A stretch of 64,000 nucleotides of DNA, taken from NCBI RefSeq assembly GCF_001687365.1, contig NZ_LGLV01000017.1:62001-126000 (forward strand). The letters run 5' to 3'. How positions within the stretch are numbered: position 1 is the first letter of the stretch; each line of letters begins with the position of its first letter. The position numbers were made by a program, and so were the translations under genes. The notes below the pieces were generated by a model. It worked only from the letters and a program-made list of their open reading frames with translations. It was not told where the DNA came from and did no database searches. This document shows, piece after piece, positions 44,895-54,866 of the stretch. Source of the stretch: Pararhizobium polonicum (lineage in GTDB: Bacteria > Pseudomonadota > Alphaproteobacteria > Rhizobiales > Rhizobiaceae).

Positions 44895-45995
44895 TCAGAG
44901 AATATCCGTCGCCGCGATCTGGATTCCAAAACCTTCAAGGCCGACATAGTGGCGTTCGCGCGACGATAGCAGCCGGATCGAGGTGATGCCGAGATCTTTC
45001 AGGATCTGGGCGCCGAGACCGATTTCCAGCCATTCGCTTTCGCGCTCCTGGGCCTCGCTATGGTCCTCGCGGTCGTGCTTGCCGGTCCGCGCCGTTGTCG
45101 ATACGCCGACGCCGACCGAGCCTTCGCGCAGGTAGACGATGACGCCGCGGCCTTGTTCGGACATGCGTTTCATGATCGGGTCGAGCTGACGATCCTTGCC
45201 GAACACGTCGGCGGCGACGTTTTCCAGATGCAGCCGCACCGGGATATCGACGCCGTCGCGAATGTCGCCGAAGATTACGGCCAGATGCTGCATCGGGTCC
45301 CAGGGCAGGGAATAGGCATGCGCCTTGGCTTTGCCATAGGGGGTTTCGACGTCGAACGCCGCCTCAAGCTCGATCAGCGTTTCCTTGCGCTGGCGATAGG
45401 CGATGAGATCGGCGACCGAAACCTGTTTCAATCCATGCTTTTCGGCAAATTCAGTCACCTGCGGACCGCGGGTCACGGTGCCGTCGTCGTTGACCAGTTC
45501 GCAGATGACGCCGATCGGCGGCAGGCTGGCAAGGCGGCAGAGATCGACGGCCGCTTCCGTATGACCGGACCGCATCAGCACGCCGCCCTCGCGGGCAACG
45601 AGCGGGAAGATATGGCCGGGGCGGGTAAAATCGGCAGCGCCGACATTGGGGTTGGCAAGGTTGCGGACCGTCAATGTCCGGTCTTCGGCCGAAATGCCGG
45701 TTGTCGTCCCATGCTTGAAGTCCACCGTCACGGTAAAGGCCGTCGTATGGGCGGAATCGTTCTCGGCCACCATGGCGTTGAGGTTGAGGCGCTTGGCCTC
45801 TTCCTTCGGCATCGGGGTGCAGACGATGCCGGATGTGTGGCGCACGATGAAGGCCATCTTTTCCGGGGTGCAATGGACGGCAGCGACGATCAGGTCGCCT
45901 TCGTTTTCACGGCCGTCGTCATCGGTGACGACAACGATCTCGCCGGCCTCGAAGGCCCGGATGGCATCGGCAACGCGCTTCTGGTCAAAGGGCAT
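44895..45995 (-). CDS. ribB: 3,4-dihydroxy-2-butanone-4-phosphate synthase with degenerate GTP cyclohydrolase II domain
   Basis: A 366-aa protein in riboflavin synthesis. The RibB domain fills residues 1-205, with DDDGRENEGDLIVAA, HTSGIVCTPM, RPGHIFPLVAREGG and RSGHTEAAVDL. The C-terminal part (206-366) has the fold pattern of GTP cyclohydrolase II, but the zinc cysteines of RibA (Cys-x2-GDxFxSxxCxC) are absent: VRLHLENVAADVFGKD stands at that place. The second activity is therefore probably lost and a separate RibA is needed. AAGGAA precedes the ATG; aroC ends 17 bp upstream, so they are co-transcribed. Confidence 0.93.
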   Translation of the reverse strand: MPFDQKRVADAIRAFEAGEIVVVTDDDGRENEGDLIVAAVHCTPEKMAFIVRHTSGIVCTPMPKEEAKRLNLNAMVAENDSAHTTAFTVTVDFKHGTTTGISAEDRTLTVRNLANPNVGAADFTRPGHIFPLVAREGGVLMRSGHTEAAVDLCRLASLPPIGVICELVNDDGTVTRGPQVTEFAEKHGLKQVSVADLIAYRQRKETLIELEAAFDVETPYGKAKAHAYSLPWDPMQHLAVIFGDIRDGVDIPVRLHLENVAADVFGKDRQLDPIMKRMSEQGRGVIVYLREGSVGVGVSTTARTGKHDREDHSEAQERESEWLEIGLGAQILKDLGITSIRLLSSRERHYVGLEGFGIQIAATDIL

Positions 45996-46012
45996 GGAAG
46001 TGTTCCTTGGAG

Positions 46013-47110
46013 TTATTTCAACCGGCCGGTCTGGCCCCGGTCGCGCAGATAATGATCGGCAATGGTGCAGGCAAGCATGGCCTCGCCGATCGGCACGGCA
46101 CGGATGCCGACGCAGGGGTCGTGGCGGCCCTTGGTGCGGATATCGACATTCTTGCCGTCCGAGTCGATCGACTGGCGCTCGGTCAGGATCGAGGAGGTCG
46201 GCTTGATGGCGAAACGGGCGATCACCGGCTGGCCGGTGGATATGCCGCCAAGGATGCCGCCGGCATGGTTGGACAGGAAGATCGGGTTGCCGTCATTGCC
46301 CATGCGCATCTCGTCGGCATTTTCCTCGCCGGTGATTTCGGCGGCGCCGAAACCGTTGCCGATCTCCACACCCTTGACGGCGTTGATCGACATCAGGCTG
46401 GAGGCGATATCCTGATCGAGCTTGGCATAGATCGGCGCACCGATGCCGGCCGGCACGCCCTCGGCGATCACTTCGACGACCGCGCCGACCGAGGAGCCGG
46501 CCTTGCGGATGCTGTCGAGATAGCCTTCCCAGACGGGAACCATCGCCGGATCGGGGCAGAAGAACGGATTGTTGCCGACTTCGTTCCAGTCCCAGTTGTT
46601 GCGGTTGATCTTGTGCTTGCCGATCTGCACCAGTGCGCCCCGCACCAGAAGTCCCGGCACGACCTTGCGGGCAAGGCCACCGGCTGCGACGCGCGCCGCC
46701 GTTTCGCGGGCCGACGAGCGGCCGCCGCCGCGATAGTCGCGGATGCCGTATTTGACGTCGTAGGTGTAATCGGCATGGCCCGGCCGGTAGCTCTTGGCGA
46801 TCTCGGAATAATCCTTCGAGCGCTGGTCGGTATTCTCGATCATCATCGAAACCGGCGTGCCGGTGGTGATCAGCGTTTCGCCATCGGCGTCCAGCATCAC
46901 ACCGGAGAGCACCTTGACCAGATCGTCTTCGCGGCGCTGGGTGACGAAGCGCGACTGGCCGGGCTTGCGCTTGTCGAGCCAGGCCTGCAGCTCGGGCAGC
47001 GTGAAGCGGATGCCGGGAGGGCAGCCGTCGATGACGCAGCCGAGGGCTGGCCCGTGGCTTTCGCCCCAGGTGGTGACACGGAAAAGATGACCGAAGGTAT
47101 TGTGCGACAT
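46013..47110 (-). CDS. aroC: Chorismate synthase
   Basis: A 365-aa enzyme for the last step of the shikimate pathway, making chorismate from EPSP with reduced [41 protein letters not shown] and [17 protein letters not shown] are the three AroC signatures. ATG 47110. Operon with ribB, which makes sense because AroC needs the flavin that the riboflavin pathway supplies. Confidence 0.97.
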   Translation of the reverse strand: MSHNTFGHLFRVTTWGESHGPALGCVIDGCPPGIRFTLPELQAWLDKRKPGQSRFVTQRREDDLVKVLSGVMLDADGETLITTGTPVSMMIENTDQRSKDYSEIAKSYRPGHADYTYDVKYGIRDYRGGGRSSARETAARVAAGGLARKVVPGLLVRGALVQIGKHKINRNNWDWNEVGNNPFFCPDPAMVPVWEGYLDSIRKAGSSVGAVVEVIAEGVPAGIGAPIYAKLDQDIASSLMSINAVKGVEIGNGFGAAEITGEENADEMRMGNDGNPIFLSNHAGGILGGISTGQPVIARFAIKPTSSILTERQSIDSDGKNVDIRTKGRHDPCVGIRAVPIGEAMLACTIADHYLRDRGQTGRLK

Positions 47111-47273
47111 GGATCAGGCAACCGGATGTGGGGCGTGAGCGCCACGGGGCAAGGCCCGGAGCGCCGTTCATTCGGCCGTGACTATTAGTGGAAAATGCCG
47201 GAAAGGGAAAACCTTTCTGGCAAAATTTGGCGATTGCCGCGTGAACAGTGTGTTGCCTTGCGCAGGCCGGTGG

Positions 47274-49988
47274 TCAGGAGGCCAGCTGCAGGGCCTCGTT
47301 GTTGGCGAAGGCGACGAACCTGTCGAAGCTCAATGGTTTGGCGAAGGCATAACCCTGCAGCAGATCGCAGCCGAGCAGGGCCAGCATTTCCGCATGCGCC
47401 ATGGTTTCCACGCCCTCGGCCACCGTTTCGATGCCGAGCGACCGGCCGATTTCGATGATCGAGCGGATCAGCGCCTGTTCGCTGCGGGACTTGAGGATTG
47501 GAGCGACCAGCTGGCGGTCGATCTTCAGCCGCTTCGGCTTGATCTTCAAAAGGCTGACGATCGAGGTGTGGCCGGTGCCGAAATCGTCGATCTCGATATC
47601 GATGCCGAGTTTCTTGATACCTTCGATATTCGCGGTGACGATATCGTCGCTCTCGTCGAGAAAGATCGATTCCACCAGTTCGAAGGACAGCTGGCCGGGG
47701 GTGAAGGCGAGGCCTTGCAGCGACGTCAGAAGCGTATCGTCGCTGAGGCGCCGGGCCGAGACGTTGACGGAGATCTTCGGGACGTCGATGTCCATCGCCG
47801 CCCAGCGCATGGCATCGATCAAGGCCCGGTCGAGCACGATCCGGTCGAGCGTTGCGACGACGTTCAGTTCTTCGGCGATGTGAAGGAACTTGTCGGGCGT
47901 CAAAACGCCCTCGCGCGGGTGATTCCAGCGGACCAAAGCCTCGACGCCGGAAAGGCGCAGGGTGCTGGCGTCGAACTGCGGCTGGTACCAGGCGACGAAC
48001 TGGTTCTTCTCGATGCCCTCGAGAATTTCGTCGGCGATGCGCTTGGTGGTGATGATTTCCGCCTGCAGCGCTTCGGTGAAGAATTCGTGGCGGTTGCGGC
48101 CGTTTTCCTTGGCGCGGTAGAGGGCGATGTCGGCATTGACGAGAAGCTGGCGCTCGTCGAGGTCGAGATCCTGGGCCACGGCAATGCCGATGCTGACACC
48201 GAAGCGGCAGGGGAAACCGTTATAGTCCACCGGCTGGCGCATCTGGACGATGATGCGATCCGACAGGCTGGACAGGAAGTCCTTGCTCGGCGGATCGGCA
48301 ACCAGCACGACGAATTCGTCGCCGCCGATGCGGGCGACCATGTCGCCGGCGCGCACGCTGGAGCGCAGGATCTGCGATGCATGCACCAGCATGGCGTCGC
48401 CCGCCGCATGGCCGAGCGTATCGTTGATCTGCTTGAAGCGGTCGAGGTCGATATGCAGGATGGCGATGTTCTGCAGGCCGTCCTTGCGGGCACCGGACAG
48501 CGCCTCCAGTTCCTTGTCGAGCATACGCCGGTTGCCAAGCCCCGTCAGCGGGTCATGCAGTGCATTGTGCTCGATCCGGTCCTTGGCCTCGGCGAGTTCG
48601 GCATTCTTCTCGTCGGCCACGGCTTTGGCCGCACGCAACTGTTCCGTCATCAGCACATCGTCGCTGACGTCCCAGCTGATACCGGTGATCTTGGCCTTGC
48701 CATCGGCGCCCACATGCGTGGAGCCGGCATTGCGCACGTGGCGGATGCTGCCGTCCGGCGTAACGACGCGGTACTGCGAGCGGTACTCCAGATCCTCGTC
48801 GAGCGCCTTGAACAGGGTAAGCGAGGCCGCGGTGATGTCGTCGCGATGAACGGTCCGGCGCCATTCGGCGTAGCTCGGGTCGCCATCGCCGGGCAACAGG
48901 CCGTGCAGATGATACATCCGCTCGTCCCAGGAGCGCCGCTGGGTGTCGATGTCGATTTCCCAGATGCCGATCTTGGAGGATTCGAGCGCCAGGTTGAGCC
49001 GGTGCGACAGGGTCAGAAGTTCCCGTTCGCGCGCGCGCAGCGTGGCGATGTTGCGCTGGCGCTCGTTGACGAGCCCGCCGGTGAGGAAAATCGGGATGAT
49101 GATGATCACGGCGGCGATGACAATGGTGATTTCGAGCCAGGTGCTGTTGGCGGGCTCCTGCGCCCAGCCCTTGACCGGGATCGCCGCCAGTTCCCAGGTG
49201 CCGCCGGGAAGTTCCAGCCGGTGGATCACCGGCGCCATCTCGAAAATGTCGGTATCGCCGAAGAAGGCATCCTGGATGCTGTCTTCCACCGAAATATCGC
49301 GGATCGCCAGTTGGATATCGACGCGCCGGGTTCGGTCGTTCGCTTCGTTTTCCTGGTTGCCGTCGTCGAGGAGGCCCGCGTTGGCGTAGATTTCCTTCTC
49401 GTCGATGATGGCTTCCATGAACCCCCAGAAGGCCACGGTTTCATTGGTCTTGGTAAAGACCGGCGAGAAGAGGTTGAAACCGGTGCGGCCGCTCGGCAGC
49501 CTGACCGGGCCGGCGATAATCGGCTTCGCTTTCGATTGCGCGCGGTCGACGGCTATTCTGGAGGAGTGGAATCTCTTGAAGTCGGTGCCGATCATCCGCT
49601 CGTTGCCGCTGAGCGGAAAGGTCATGCGAATGACGGCATCGGGTGCCGCGCTGACGCGCACCATCTGCGGATTCTGGATAAGAAGCTTGGTTGCCAGCAG
49701 GTCGAACTGGTCTTGCGGCATCTGCGGATCGACGGCGAGATTGTTGGCAAAGCTGCGCAGCGCCGTGATGTTGTTGTTGATCTCGCTCTGCAGGCGGATG
49801 GAGACCAGATTGAGTTCGTTTTGAACGTTGCTCTTCAGCTCGCTGTTGAAATTATGGCGATTCTGCTCTTCGAAGAAATAGCCGCCGGTAAAGACGACGG
49901 CGGCTGCGATGAACGCGGGAAAAAGAGATGGCTTTGCAAGCCTGGCGAGTGCCCGGGCGCGATAGCGGATTGTCGTGTTTTTCGTCAA
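47274..49988 (-). CDS. CHASE-PAS-GGDEF-EAL sensor for cyclic-di-GMP
   Basis: A 904-aa membrane protein. A helix at residues about 23-40, a CHASE-type periplasmic domain (about 75-245), a second helix (about 278-300), a PAS domain (about 325-440; LALESSKIGIWEIDID), a GGDEF domain with the intact active site ARIGGDEFVVL at about 535, and an EAL domain with VEALVRWNHP, FELVESIFLDESDD, DDFGTG and AEGVET from about 640. Both the diguanylate cyclase and the phosphodiesterase sites look intact, so it may make or break c-di-GMP. The start is TTG 49988 (an in-frame stop lies just upstream). Confidence 0.93.
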   Translation of the reverse strand: MTKNTTIRYRARALARLAKPSLFPAFIAAAVVFTGGYFFEEQNRHNFNSELKSNVQNELNLVSIRLQSEINNNITALRSFANNLAVDPQMPQDQFDLLATKLLIQNPQMVRVSAAPDAVIRMTFPLSGNERMIGTDFKRFHSSRIAVDRAQSKAKPIIAGPVRLPSGRTGFNLFSPVFTKTNETVAFWGFMEAIIDEKEIYANAGLLDDGNQENEANDRTRRVDIQLAIRDISVEDSIQDAFFGDTDIFEMAPVIHRLELPGGTWELAAIPVKGWAQEPANSTWLEITIVIAAVIIIIPIFLTGGLVNERQRNIATLRARERELLTLSHRLNLALESSKIGIWEIDIDTQRRSWDERMYHLHGLLPGDGDPSYAEWRRTVHRDDITAASLTLFKALDEDLEYRSQYRVVTPDGSIRHVRNAGSTHVGADGKAKITGISWDVSDDVLMTEQLRAAKAVADEKNAELAEAKDRIEHNALHDPLTGLGNRRMLDKELEALSGARKDGLQNIAILHIDLDRFKQINDTLGHAAGDAMLVHASQILRSSVRAGDMVARIGGDEFVVLVADPPSKDFLSSLSDRIIVQMRQPVDYNGFPCRFGVSIGIAVAQDLDLDERQLLVNADIALYRAKENGRNRHEFFTEALQAEIITTKRIADEILEGIEKNQFVAWYQPQFDASTLRLSGVEALVRWNHPREGVLTPDKFLHIAEELNVVATLDRIVLDRALIDAMRWAAMDIDVPKISVNVSARRLSDDTLLTSLQGLAFTPGQLSFELVESIFLDESDDIVTANIEGIKKLGIDIEIDDFGTGHTSIVSLLKIKPKRLKIDRQLVAPILKSRSEQALIRSIIEIGRSLGIETVAEGVETMAHAEMLALLGCDLLQGYAFAKPLSFDRFVAFANNEALQLAS

Positions 49989-50239
49989 CGGTCATGCATC
50001 CCATATTCCCCGGCGCCACGCTAGCCACGGAGTCTTAACATTGGCTTTAGAGGCTGTTCCTGTTATGAAATCCGCGCCGCGGCTATGGGGTGGGCACGGC
50101 GCTCAGCATTTGATTAACCATATTGCTTCCAAATCCGATAAAATTTTAAATGACACGGCAACGGGCGATTTTTGCCACAATCAGGGGTCAAACAATGAGC
50201 ACAATAAATTTGAGTGAATCACTGAAGAGGGCAAGACAG

Positions 50240-50500
50240 ATGCGTTTCATCGTTGCAATGTTGATGACCGCAGCCGGTTTCTTTTCGCCGCTTGCCGCGT
50301 ATGCCGAAAGTGCCGATGTCGAGGCCGTCATTACCGGCGTCGACACCGACAAGCTGAGCCTCTCGCTGGATGACGGCAAGAACTACCAGGCTCCGGAAGA
50401 ATTCAATTTCGATGGCCTGAAAAAGGGCGTCAAGGTTCTGGTTTTCTATACGGAAGTCGACGGCAAGCGTGTGATCAACGATCTGGAAGTCGTGCAGTAA
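50240..50500 (+). CDS. DUF1344 family exported protein
   Basis: An 86-aa protein. Signal peptide: MRFIVAMLMTAAGFFSPLAA ending near AYA. The mature part (VEAVITGVDTDKLSLSLDDG, then KNYQAPEEFNFDGLKKGVKV and LVFYTEVDGKRVINDLEV) is the small beta-barrel DUF1344 domain, found mainly in Rhizobiales, of unknown function. GAGGG lies eight bases before the ATG; the frame is open to 50150 but that part has no signal peptide. A stem-loop terminator follows. Confidence 0.85.
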   Translation: MRFIVAMLMTAAGFFSPLAAYAESADVEAVITGVDTDKLSLSLDDGKNYQAPEEFNFDGLKKGVKVLVFYTEVDGKRVINDLEVVQ

Positions 50501-50511
50501 TTCTGCGTTCC

Positions 50512-50533
50512 GCAGCACGCGATTGCGTGCTGC
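50512..50533 (+). terminator. Stem-loop after the DUF1344 gene
   Basis: GCAGCACGC and GCGTGCTGC form a perfect 9-bp stem with a GATT loop, 11 bp after the stop codon. The T-run is weak (CCTCATTCC). Confidence 0.55.
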
Positions 50534-50587
50534 CTCATTCCGGCTTGATGCCATCAAACGGTTTACGGCTTTCGGCAAAAGCCGCTC

Positions 50588-51172
50588 TCAGAGCCAGCCG
50601 ATCGCGCCGTTTTCGATTTTCAAAATTCGATCCTGGGGAATGGCGCCAAGGGCTGCCTCTTCGGCGTCCATCGCGCCGCACAGCTTGAACAGCGTGCGGA
50701 TGACGCCGCCATGGCTGACGCAGACGGTCGGTGCGGAAACGCTGGCAAGCCAGGCACCGACGCGCCAGGAGAGGATTTCATAGCTTTCCGCATCCGGGCC
50801 CGGCGGAATGAAGTCCCATTTCGACAATTCGCGTTCGGCCACGCGCTCCGGCATTTCGCGCTCGAGTTCGGCCATCGTGTAGCCTTCCCAGGCGCCGAAG
50901 GAAACTTCCTTCAGCCGGTCGTCCGTCCGATAGCCCAAGCGGGGCAGGCCCATGGCTTCCCGCGCCAGTTCCATGGTTTCGCGGGTGCGGTGAAGCGGGC
51001 TGGCGACGAAATCGAAAGTCTCCGCGTCACGGCCGAGAAGAGCCAGAAGCGCGCGCCCATTACCGCTCGCCTGCCGTCTTCCGGTATCGTTGAGGGGAAT
51101 ATCCTTCTGCCCCTGCATGCGGATCTGCGCGTTCCAGTCGGTCTGTCCGTGACGGATCATGTAAATGAGCAC
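50588..51172 (-). CDS. Histidine phosphatase family protein
   Basis: A 194-aa phosphoglycerate-mutase-like phosphatase. The catalytic RHGQTDWN motif is at residue 7 (IRHGQTDWNAQIRMQGQKDI), the second His is in VCVSHGGVIRTL and the Glu in LKEVSFGAWEG. Substrate unknown. GTG start at 51172. It follows fabI on the same strand by 90 bp. Confidence 0.9.
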   Translation of the reverse strand: MLIYMIRHGQTDWNAQIRMQGQKDIPLNDTGRRQASGNGRALLALLGRDAETFDFVASPLHRTRETMELAREAMGLPRLGYRTDDRLKEVSFGAWEGYTMAELEREMPERVAERELSKWDFIPPGPDAESYEILSWRVGAWLASVSAPTVCVSHGGVIRTLFKLCGAMDAEEAALGAIPQDRILKIENGAIGWL

Positions 51173-51262
51173 GGAACAACTCCGGGGCAGGGATATGCAA
51201 GCTTTACGCTGGGAGCCGGGGCCCGGCCTTGGTGCGGAGCCCCGGAATTCTGTCGTGCCGTA

Positions 51263-52081
51263 TCAATCCTTGATAACGGCGATATCCGGCGCATCGACGG
51301 CTTTCATGCCGACGACATGATAGCCGCTGTCGGCGTGATGGATCTCGCCGGTCACCGAGCGCGACAGGTCGGAGAGCATGTACAGGCCGACATCGCCGAC
51401 TTCCTCGATGGTGACGGTACGGCGCAGCGGCGCGTTGTACTCGTTCCACTTGAGGATGTAGCGGAAGTCGCCGATGCCGGACGCGGCCAGCGTCTTGATC
51501 GGACCAGCGGAAATCGCGTTGACGCGGATGTTCTTCGGGCCGAGATCGACCGCCAGATACTTGACGCTGGCTTCGAGTGCCGCCTTGGCAACGCCCATGA
51601 CGTTGTAGTTCGGCATTACCTTCTCGGCGCCGTAATAGGTCATGGTCAGCATCGAGCCGCCATCCGTCATCAGCTTTTCCGCACGCCGCGCGACGGCTGT
51701 AAAGGAGTAGACGGAGATGTTCATGGTCAACGCGAAGTTCGCCGCCGATGTATCGACATAGCGGCCCGTCAGCTCGTCCTTGTCGGAAAAGCCGATGGCG
51801 TGCACGATGAAGTCGATCTTGCCCCAGAGCTTTTCGAGATTGTCGAACACGGCGTCGATGGTGGATTCGTCACTGACGTCGCAATGGCCGGCCATCACGG
51901 CGCCGAGTTCCTGCGCCAGCGGCTCCACGCGCTTCTTCAGGGCATCGCCCTGGTAGGTGAATGCCAGTTCGCCGCCCTGGGCGTGAATTGCCTTGGCAAT
52001 ACCCCATGCGATCGAGCGGTTGTTTGCGACACCCATGATGAGGCCGCGTTTCCCCTTCATCAGACCGGATGTTTGCGACAT
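51263..52081 (-). CDS. fabI: Enoyl-[acyl-carrier-protein] reductase (NADH)
   Basis: A 272-aa short-chain dehydrogenase of fatty acid synthesis. LIMGVANNRSIAWGIAKAIHAQ is the FabI-type NADH site; the catalytic Tyr-x6-Lys is in YNVMGVAKAALEASVKYLA; HAIGFSDKDELTGRYVDT and AISAGPIKTLAASGI follow the FabI pattern. ATG 52081 is chosen over the longer frame to 52243 because the family starts with MKGKRGLIMG after few residues. GGGGGC lies upstream of the ATG. Confidence 0.95.
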   Translation of the reverse strand: MSQTSGLMKGKRGLIMGVANNRSIAWGIAKAIHAQGGELAFTYQGDALKKRVEPLAQELGAVMAGHCDVSDESTIDAVFDNLEKLWGKIDFIVHAIGFSDKDELTGRYVDTSAANFALTMNISVYSFTAVARRAEKLMTDGGSMLTMTYYGAEKVMPNYNVMGVAKAALEASVKYLAVDLGPKNIRVNAISAGPIKTLAASGIGDFRYILKWNEYNAPLRRTVTIEEVGDVGLYMLSDLSRSVTGEIHHADSGYHVVGMKAVDAPDIAVIKD

Positions 52082-52334
52082 GATGTTATGCCCCCAATAC
52101 TGCCTATGCTTCCGTCCGCTCGCCGTCGGCGGCCCGGAAATTCGCATATGTTGAACCTGCCGGAACCTTCGCGCGCTCAGCGGTCGCGTCGGTTCTGTAT
52201 TTTTTCGAGCAATGGCTATGACATAGCCGTCCCGGTGGTTCAAGCGCGGCTGAGATCAGGAACTGTTAGTCCCCGTAATATTGGGTCAGTATCCACGAAG
52301 GGTGCCGTCGTCCACGGGCTTTGTCGCAAAATGT

Positions 52335-53429
52335 TTACAGGAACAGGCCGCCGCGCAGGCTGCGCATCAGGTCGGTCACCTTCTCGTCCGGCTTTTCCCA
52401 CAGCATCAGCCGCAGTTCCACCAGAAGGTCACCGCGTCTGCCGTCGGCCGTGGGCAAACCATGGCCTTCGAGCCGGATCACATGGTCGGAGCCCGACCAG
52501 GCCGGAACAGTCACGGAGACAAGCCCGGTCAGGGTGTCCACGACCGTTTCGCAGCCCAGCACCGCATCCTGGATGTTGATGGCGAGCGTGGTGCGCAAGT
52601 CCGTTCCGTCAGTGCGGAAGGTGCCGTCCTCTTGGATGCGCACGGCAACGACGACGTCGCCGCGCTGCATGCCGTTGAGGCGGTAGCCCATCTCCTTGAG
52701 ACGGACGATGCTGCCGTCGGTGGTGCCGGCGGGCAGGGCGACTTTCAGTGTCTGGCCGTCCGGCAGCGTCGCGGTCGCTTTCTCGCGGCGGAAGATGTCC
52801 TCGACCGAAACGGTGACGTCGCAAAAGATATCCGGCACCTTTTCAGTGTTTTTGTTGGCCGTGCCGCGAATGCGCCGGACGATGGCCGAGACCAGCTCGG
52901 CGGCAGGGGCCGCAGCACGCGGGAAAACGGCAAAGGCCGGTGGCTTGTCGGCCGTCTCGGCTTTGACGTCCGGTTTGGTTTCCGGTTCCGGCGTTGCCTC
53001 GACCCTTGGTTCGGGCTTTGGCTCTGGTTTGGCTTCGGCCTTTGCCTGCGGTGCAGCGGCTGCCGGTTTTCTGTTCTGCGGCCGGGCGGTTTGGGATTTT
53101 GCTCGTTCATTGGCGCCGAAGATACGCGAAATCATCTCTTCGGCCGTTTCCGGATCGATGGTTTCCTCTTCCGTGCCTTTTGCCTTGCGCTTCATTTCTT
53201 CCATGCGGCGCAGTTCGGCCTCGCGGCGGGCATAGTCGTAGCGATCGCGCAGCTTCGGGTTCTTCAGCACCTCGTAGGCGCGGCCGGCTTCGGCGAAGCG
53301 CTGGCTGGCAAGCGGGTCGTCCTTGTTCTGGTCCGGATGCACGGCTTTCGCCATGGACCGCCAGGCGGCCTTGATCTCGTCTGGCCCGGCATTGCGTCTG
53401 ACGCCGAGCACTGAATAGGGATCACGCAT
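52335..53429 (-). CDS. DnaJ/CbpA-type cochaperone without zinc domain
   Basis: A 364-aa protein. The J domain is residues 1-65 with the HPD motif in MAKAVHPDQNKDD; then a linker that is charged and proline-rich (about 75-165), and a DnaJ C-terminal substrate domain (FCDVTVSVEDIFRREKATAT to the end). No Cys-rich zinc-finger is present, so it acts like CbpA. Start at ATG 53429. It follows 219 bp of spacer from the surface lipoprotein gene and precedes fabI. Confidence 0.88.
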   Translation of the reverse strand: MRDPYSVLGVRRNAGPDEIKAAWRSMAKAVHPDQNKDDPLASQRFAEAGRAYEVLKNPKLRDRYDYARREAELRRMEEMKRKAKGTEEETIDPETAEEMISRIFGANERAKSQTARPQNRKPAAAAPQAKAEAKPEPKPEPRVEATPEPETKPDVKAETADKPPAFAVFPRAAAPAAELVSAIVRRIRGTANKNTEKVPDIFCDVTVSVEDIFRREKATATLPDGQTLKVALPAGTTDGSIVRLKEMGYRLNGMQRGDVVVAVRIQEDGTFRTDGTDLRTTLAINIQDAVLGCETVVDTLTGLVSVTVPAWSGSDHVIRLEGHGLPTADGRRGDLLVELRLMLWEKPDEKVTDLMRSLRGGLFL

Positions 53430-53648
53430 GCATGTCACCGCTCTTGAGGGCTGAGGCACCGCATCCAGCGGTTCGTTTCAGCCTGTTGAAATATCGGGGA
53501 GATCACGCCGTAAGGCCGCATTCCCGGTTGCGGCGATGATGAGAAGCTGCTGCTTAAATAACGGTTAGCCGCGGGGCTGGAATGACACTCCGGCGGGTGG
53601 AGGCCTGGTGTTTGTCGAAGCGTGGTTAACGGCAGGTAGCGGCTGCAG

Positions 53649-54101
53649 TCAGCTGCGCGGGCCGAAACTGGTCAGATACCATTCGCCATTGCCGAGCAGG
53701 CAGGTATTGCCGTCGAATTTGGCGATGCCCTGATAGGAATGGCGCGTGGTCGTAAAGCGGCGGCAGGTGGTGCCGTTCACCTGTTCCTCGGCGATGTTGC
53801 TGATGACGCCGGCGCTGCCGGAGCTTGAATTTGCCCAGGGAATGGGATTTCCGGCAATCTTGCTGACGTCGGCGGAGGAAACCGCGTTGCGCACCGTGAT
53901 GGCGTCGGACGTATCCTCGTCATTCTTGATCTGCGGCACGGAGCCGGTGGCAACGCTCCTGTCGACATTGCTCGATCCCATAAGGTCGAGGCCCGCCCCC
54001 ATGCATCCCGACAATGTGGAGACGGTCAGGCACAAAGCGGCAATTCCCGTCAGCCGGGATAAAACCTTTGTGTCATCGATCCACTTTGCTATGTCTTGCA
54101 A
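53649..54101 (-). CDS. RT0821/Lpp0805-type surface lipoprotein
   Basis: A 150-aa exported protein. A hydrophobic stretch (GIAALCLTVSTLSGC) ends in an LSGC lipobox at about residue 33, so it is probably a lipoprotein. The C-terminal GTTCRRFTTTRHSYQGIAKF, DGNTCLLGNGEWYL resembles the RT0821/Lpp0805 surface protein pattern. TTG 54101 is the only start before the signal sequence with an opening stop upstream, though no ribosome site is clear. Divergent from pdxH. Confidence 0.7.
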   Translation of the reverse strand: MQDIAKWIDDTKVLSRLTGIAALCLTVSTLSGCMGAGLDLMGSSNVDRSVATGSVPQIKNDEDTSDAITVRNAVSSADVSKIAGNPIPWANSSSGSAGVISNIAEEQVNGTTCRRFTTTRHSYQGIAKFDGNTCLLGNGEWYLTSFGPRS

Positions 54102-54233
54102 CGGCGTACCTGTCAGACTTGAAAGAGCGGCTTCGAGGTCCGCAGACGCATCGTGCAGGCTCTGACATTTTTTATCGGCAGGCGGGACCTTCGGGATCTA
54201 TCCGCGCCATACATCACGGCATTGGATGACAAT

Positions 54234-54854
54234 ATGAGCGAGACTGGGTTAACAACTGGTGACTTCACGGAAGAGAACGAGCCCTTTTCCCTTTTTGGTA
54301 CATGGTTGAAAGAGGCACAGGCAACAGAGATCAACGATCCCAATGCCTTGGCACTGGCAACTGTCGATGCTGACGGGCTTCCGGATGTGCGCATGGTCCT
54401 GTTGAAGGACTTCGACCAGCGCGGTTTCGTCTTCTACACCAATTTCGAGAGCCGCAAGGGACAGGAAATTCTCGGCAGCAAGAAGGCGGCAATGTGTTTT
54501 CACTGGAAGACCTTGCGCCGCCAGGTGCGGGTGCGCGGCCCGGTGGAGATCGTCAGCGATCAGGAGGCGGACGAATATTACAAGACCCGCGCCCGCGGCA
54601 GCCGCATCGGTGCCTGGGCGTCGAAACAGTCGCGGCCGCTGGAAAGCCGGTTCGCGCTGGAAAAGGCCGTTGCCGAATACACGTTGAAATATGCCATCGG
54701 CGACATCCCGCGCCCCGCGCACTGGTCCGGTTTCCGCATCCGGCCGATTGCGATCGAATTCTGGAAGGACGGCGCCTTCCGCCTGCACGATCGCATCGAG
54801 TTCCGCCGGGACGATCCCGAGGGCAGCTGGAGCAAGGTCCGGATGTATCCCTGA
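54234..54854 (+). CDS. pdxH: Pyridoxamine 5'-phosphate oxidase
   Basis: A 206-aa FMN enzyme that makes pyridoxal phosphate. [20 protein letters not shown] and [28 protein letters not shown], and [21 protein letters not shown] with [10 protein letters not shown] near the end are the PdxH signatures. Start [15 protein letters not shown] at 54234; the frame is open to 54153 but that is upstream of the family start. Confidence 0.95.
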   Translation: MSETGLTTGDFTEENEPFSLFGTWLKEAQATEINDPNALALATVDADGLPDVRMVLLKDFDQRGFVFYTNFESRKGQEILGSKKAAMCFHWKTLRRQVRVRGPVEIVSDQEADEYYKTRARGSRIGAWASKQSRPLESRFALEKAVAEYTLKYAIGDIPRPAHWSGFRIRPIAIEFWKDGAFRLHDRIEFRRDDPEGSWSKVRMYP

Positions 54855-54866
54855 TCGGCGCTTGCC

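Noticed and set aside
47178-50024. A very long open frame on the plus strand opposite the GGDEF-EAL gene
   Set aside because: It mirrors the codon pattern of the real gene, is rich in His/Arg/Asp/Gly without any domain, and is a typical GC-rich antisense shadow.
50035-50049. TTAA-N7-TTTA before the GGDEF-EAL gene
   Set aside because: Only three of four bases of the second half-site fit, so I do not count it as a CtrA box.
53554-53568. TTAA-N7-TTAG upstream of the DnaJ-type gene
   Set aside because: One mismatch to the CtrA consensus; kept out although it may be a weak site.
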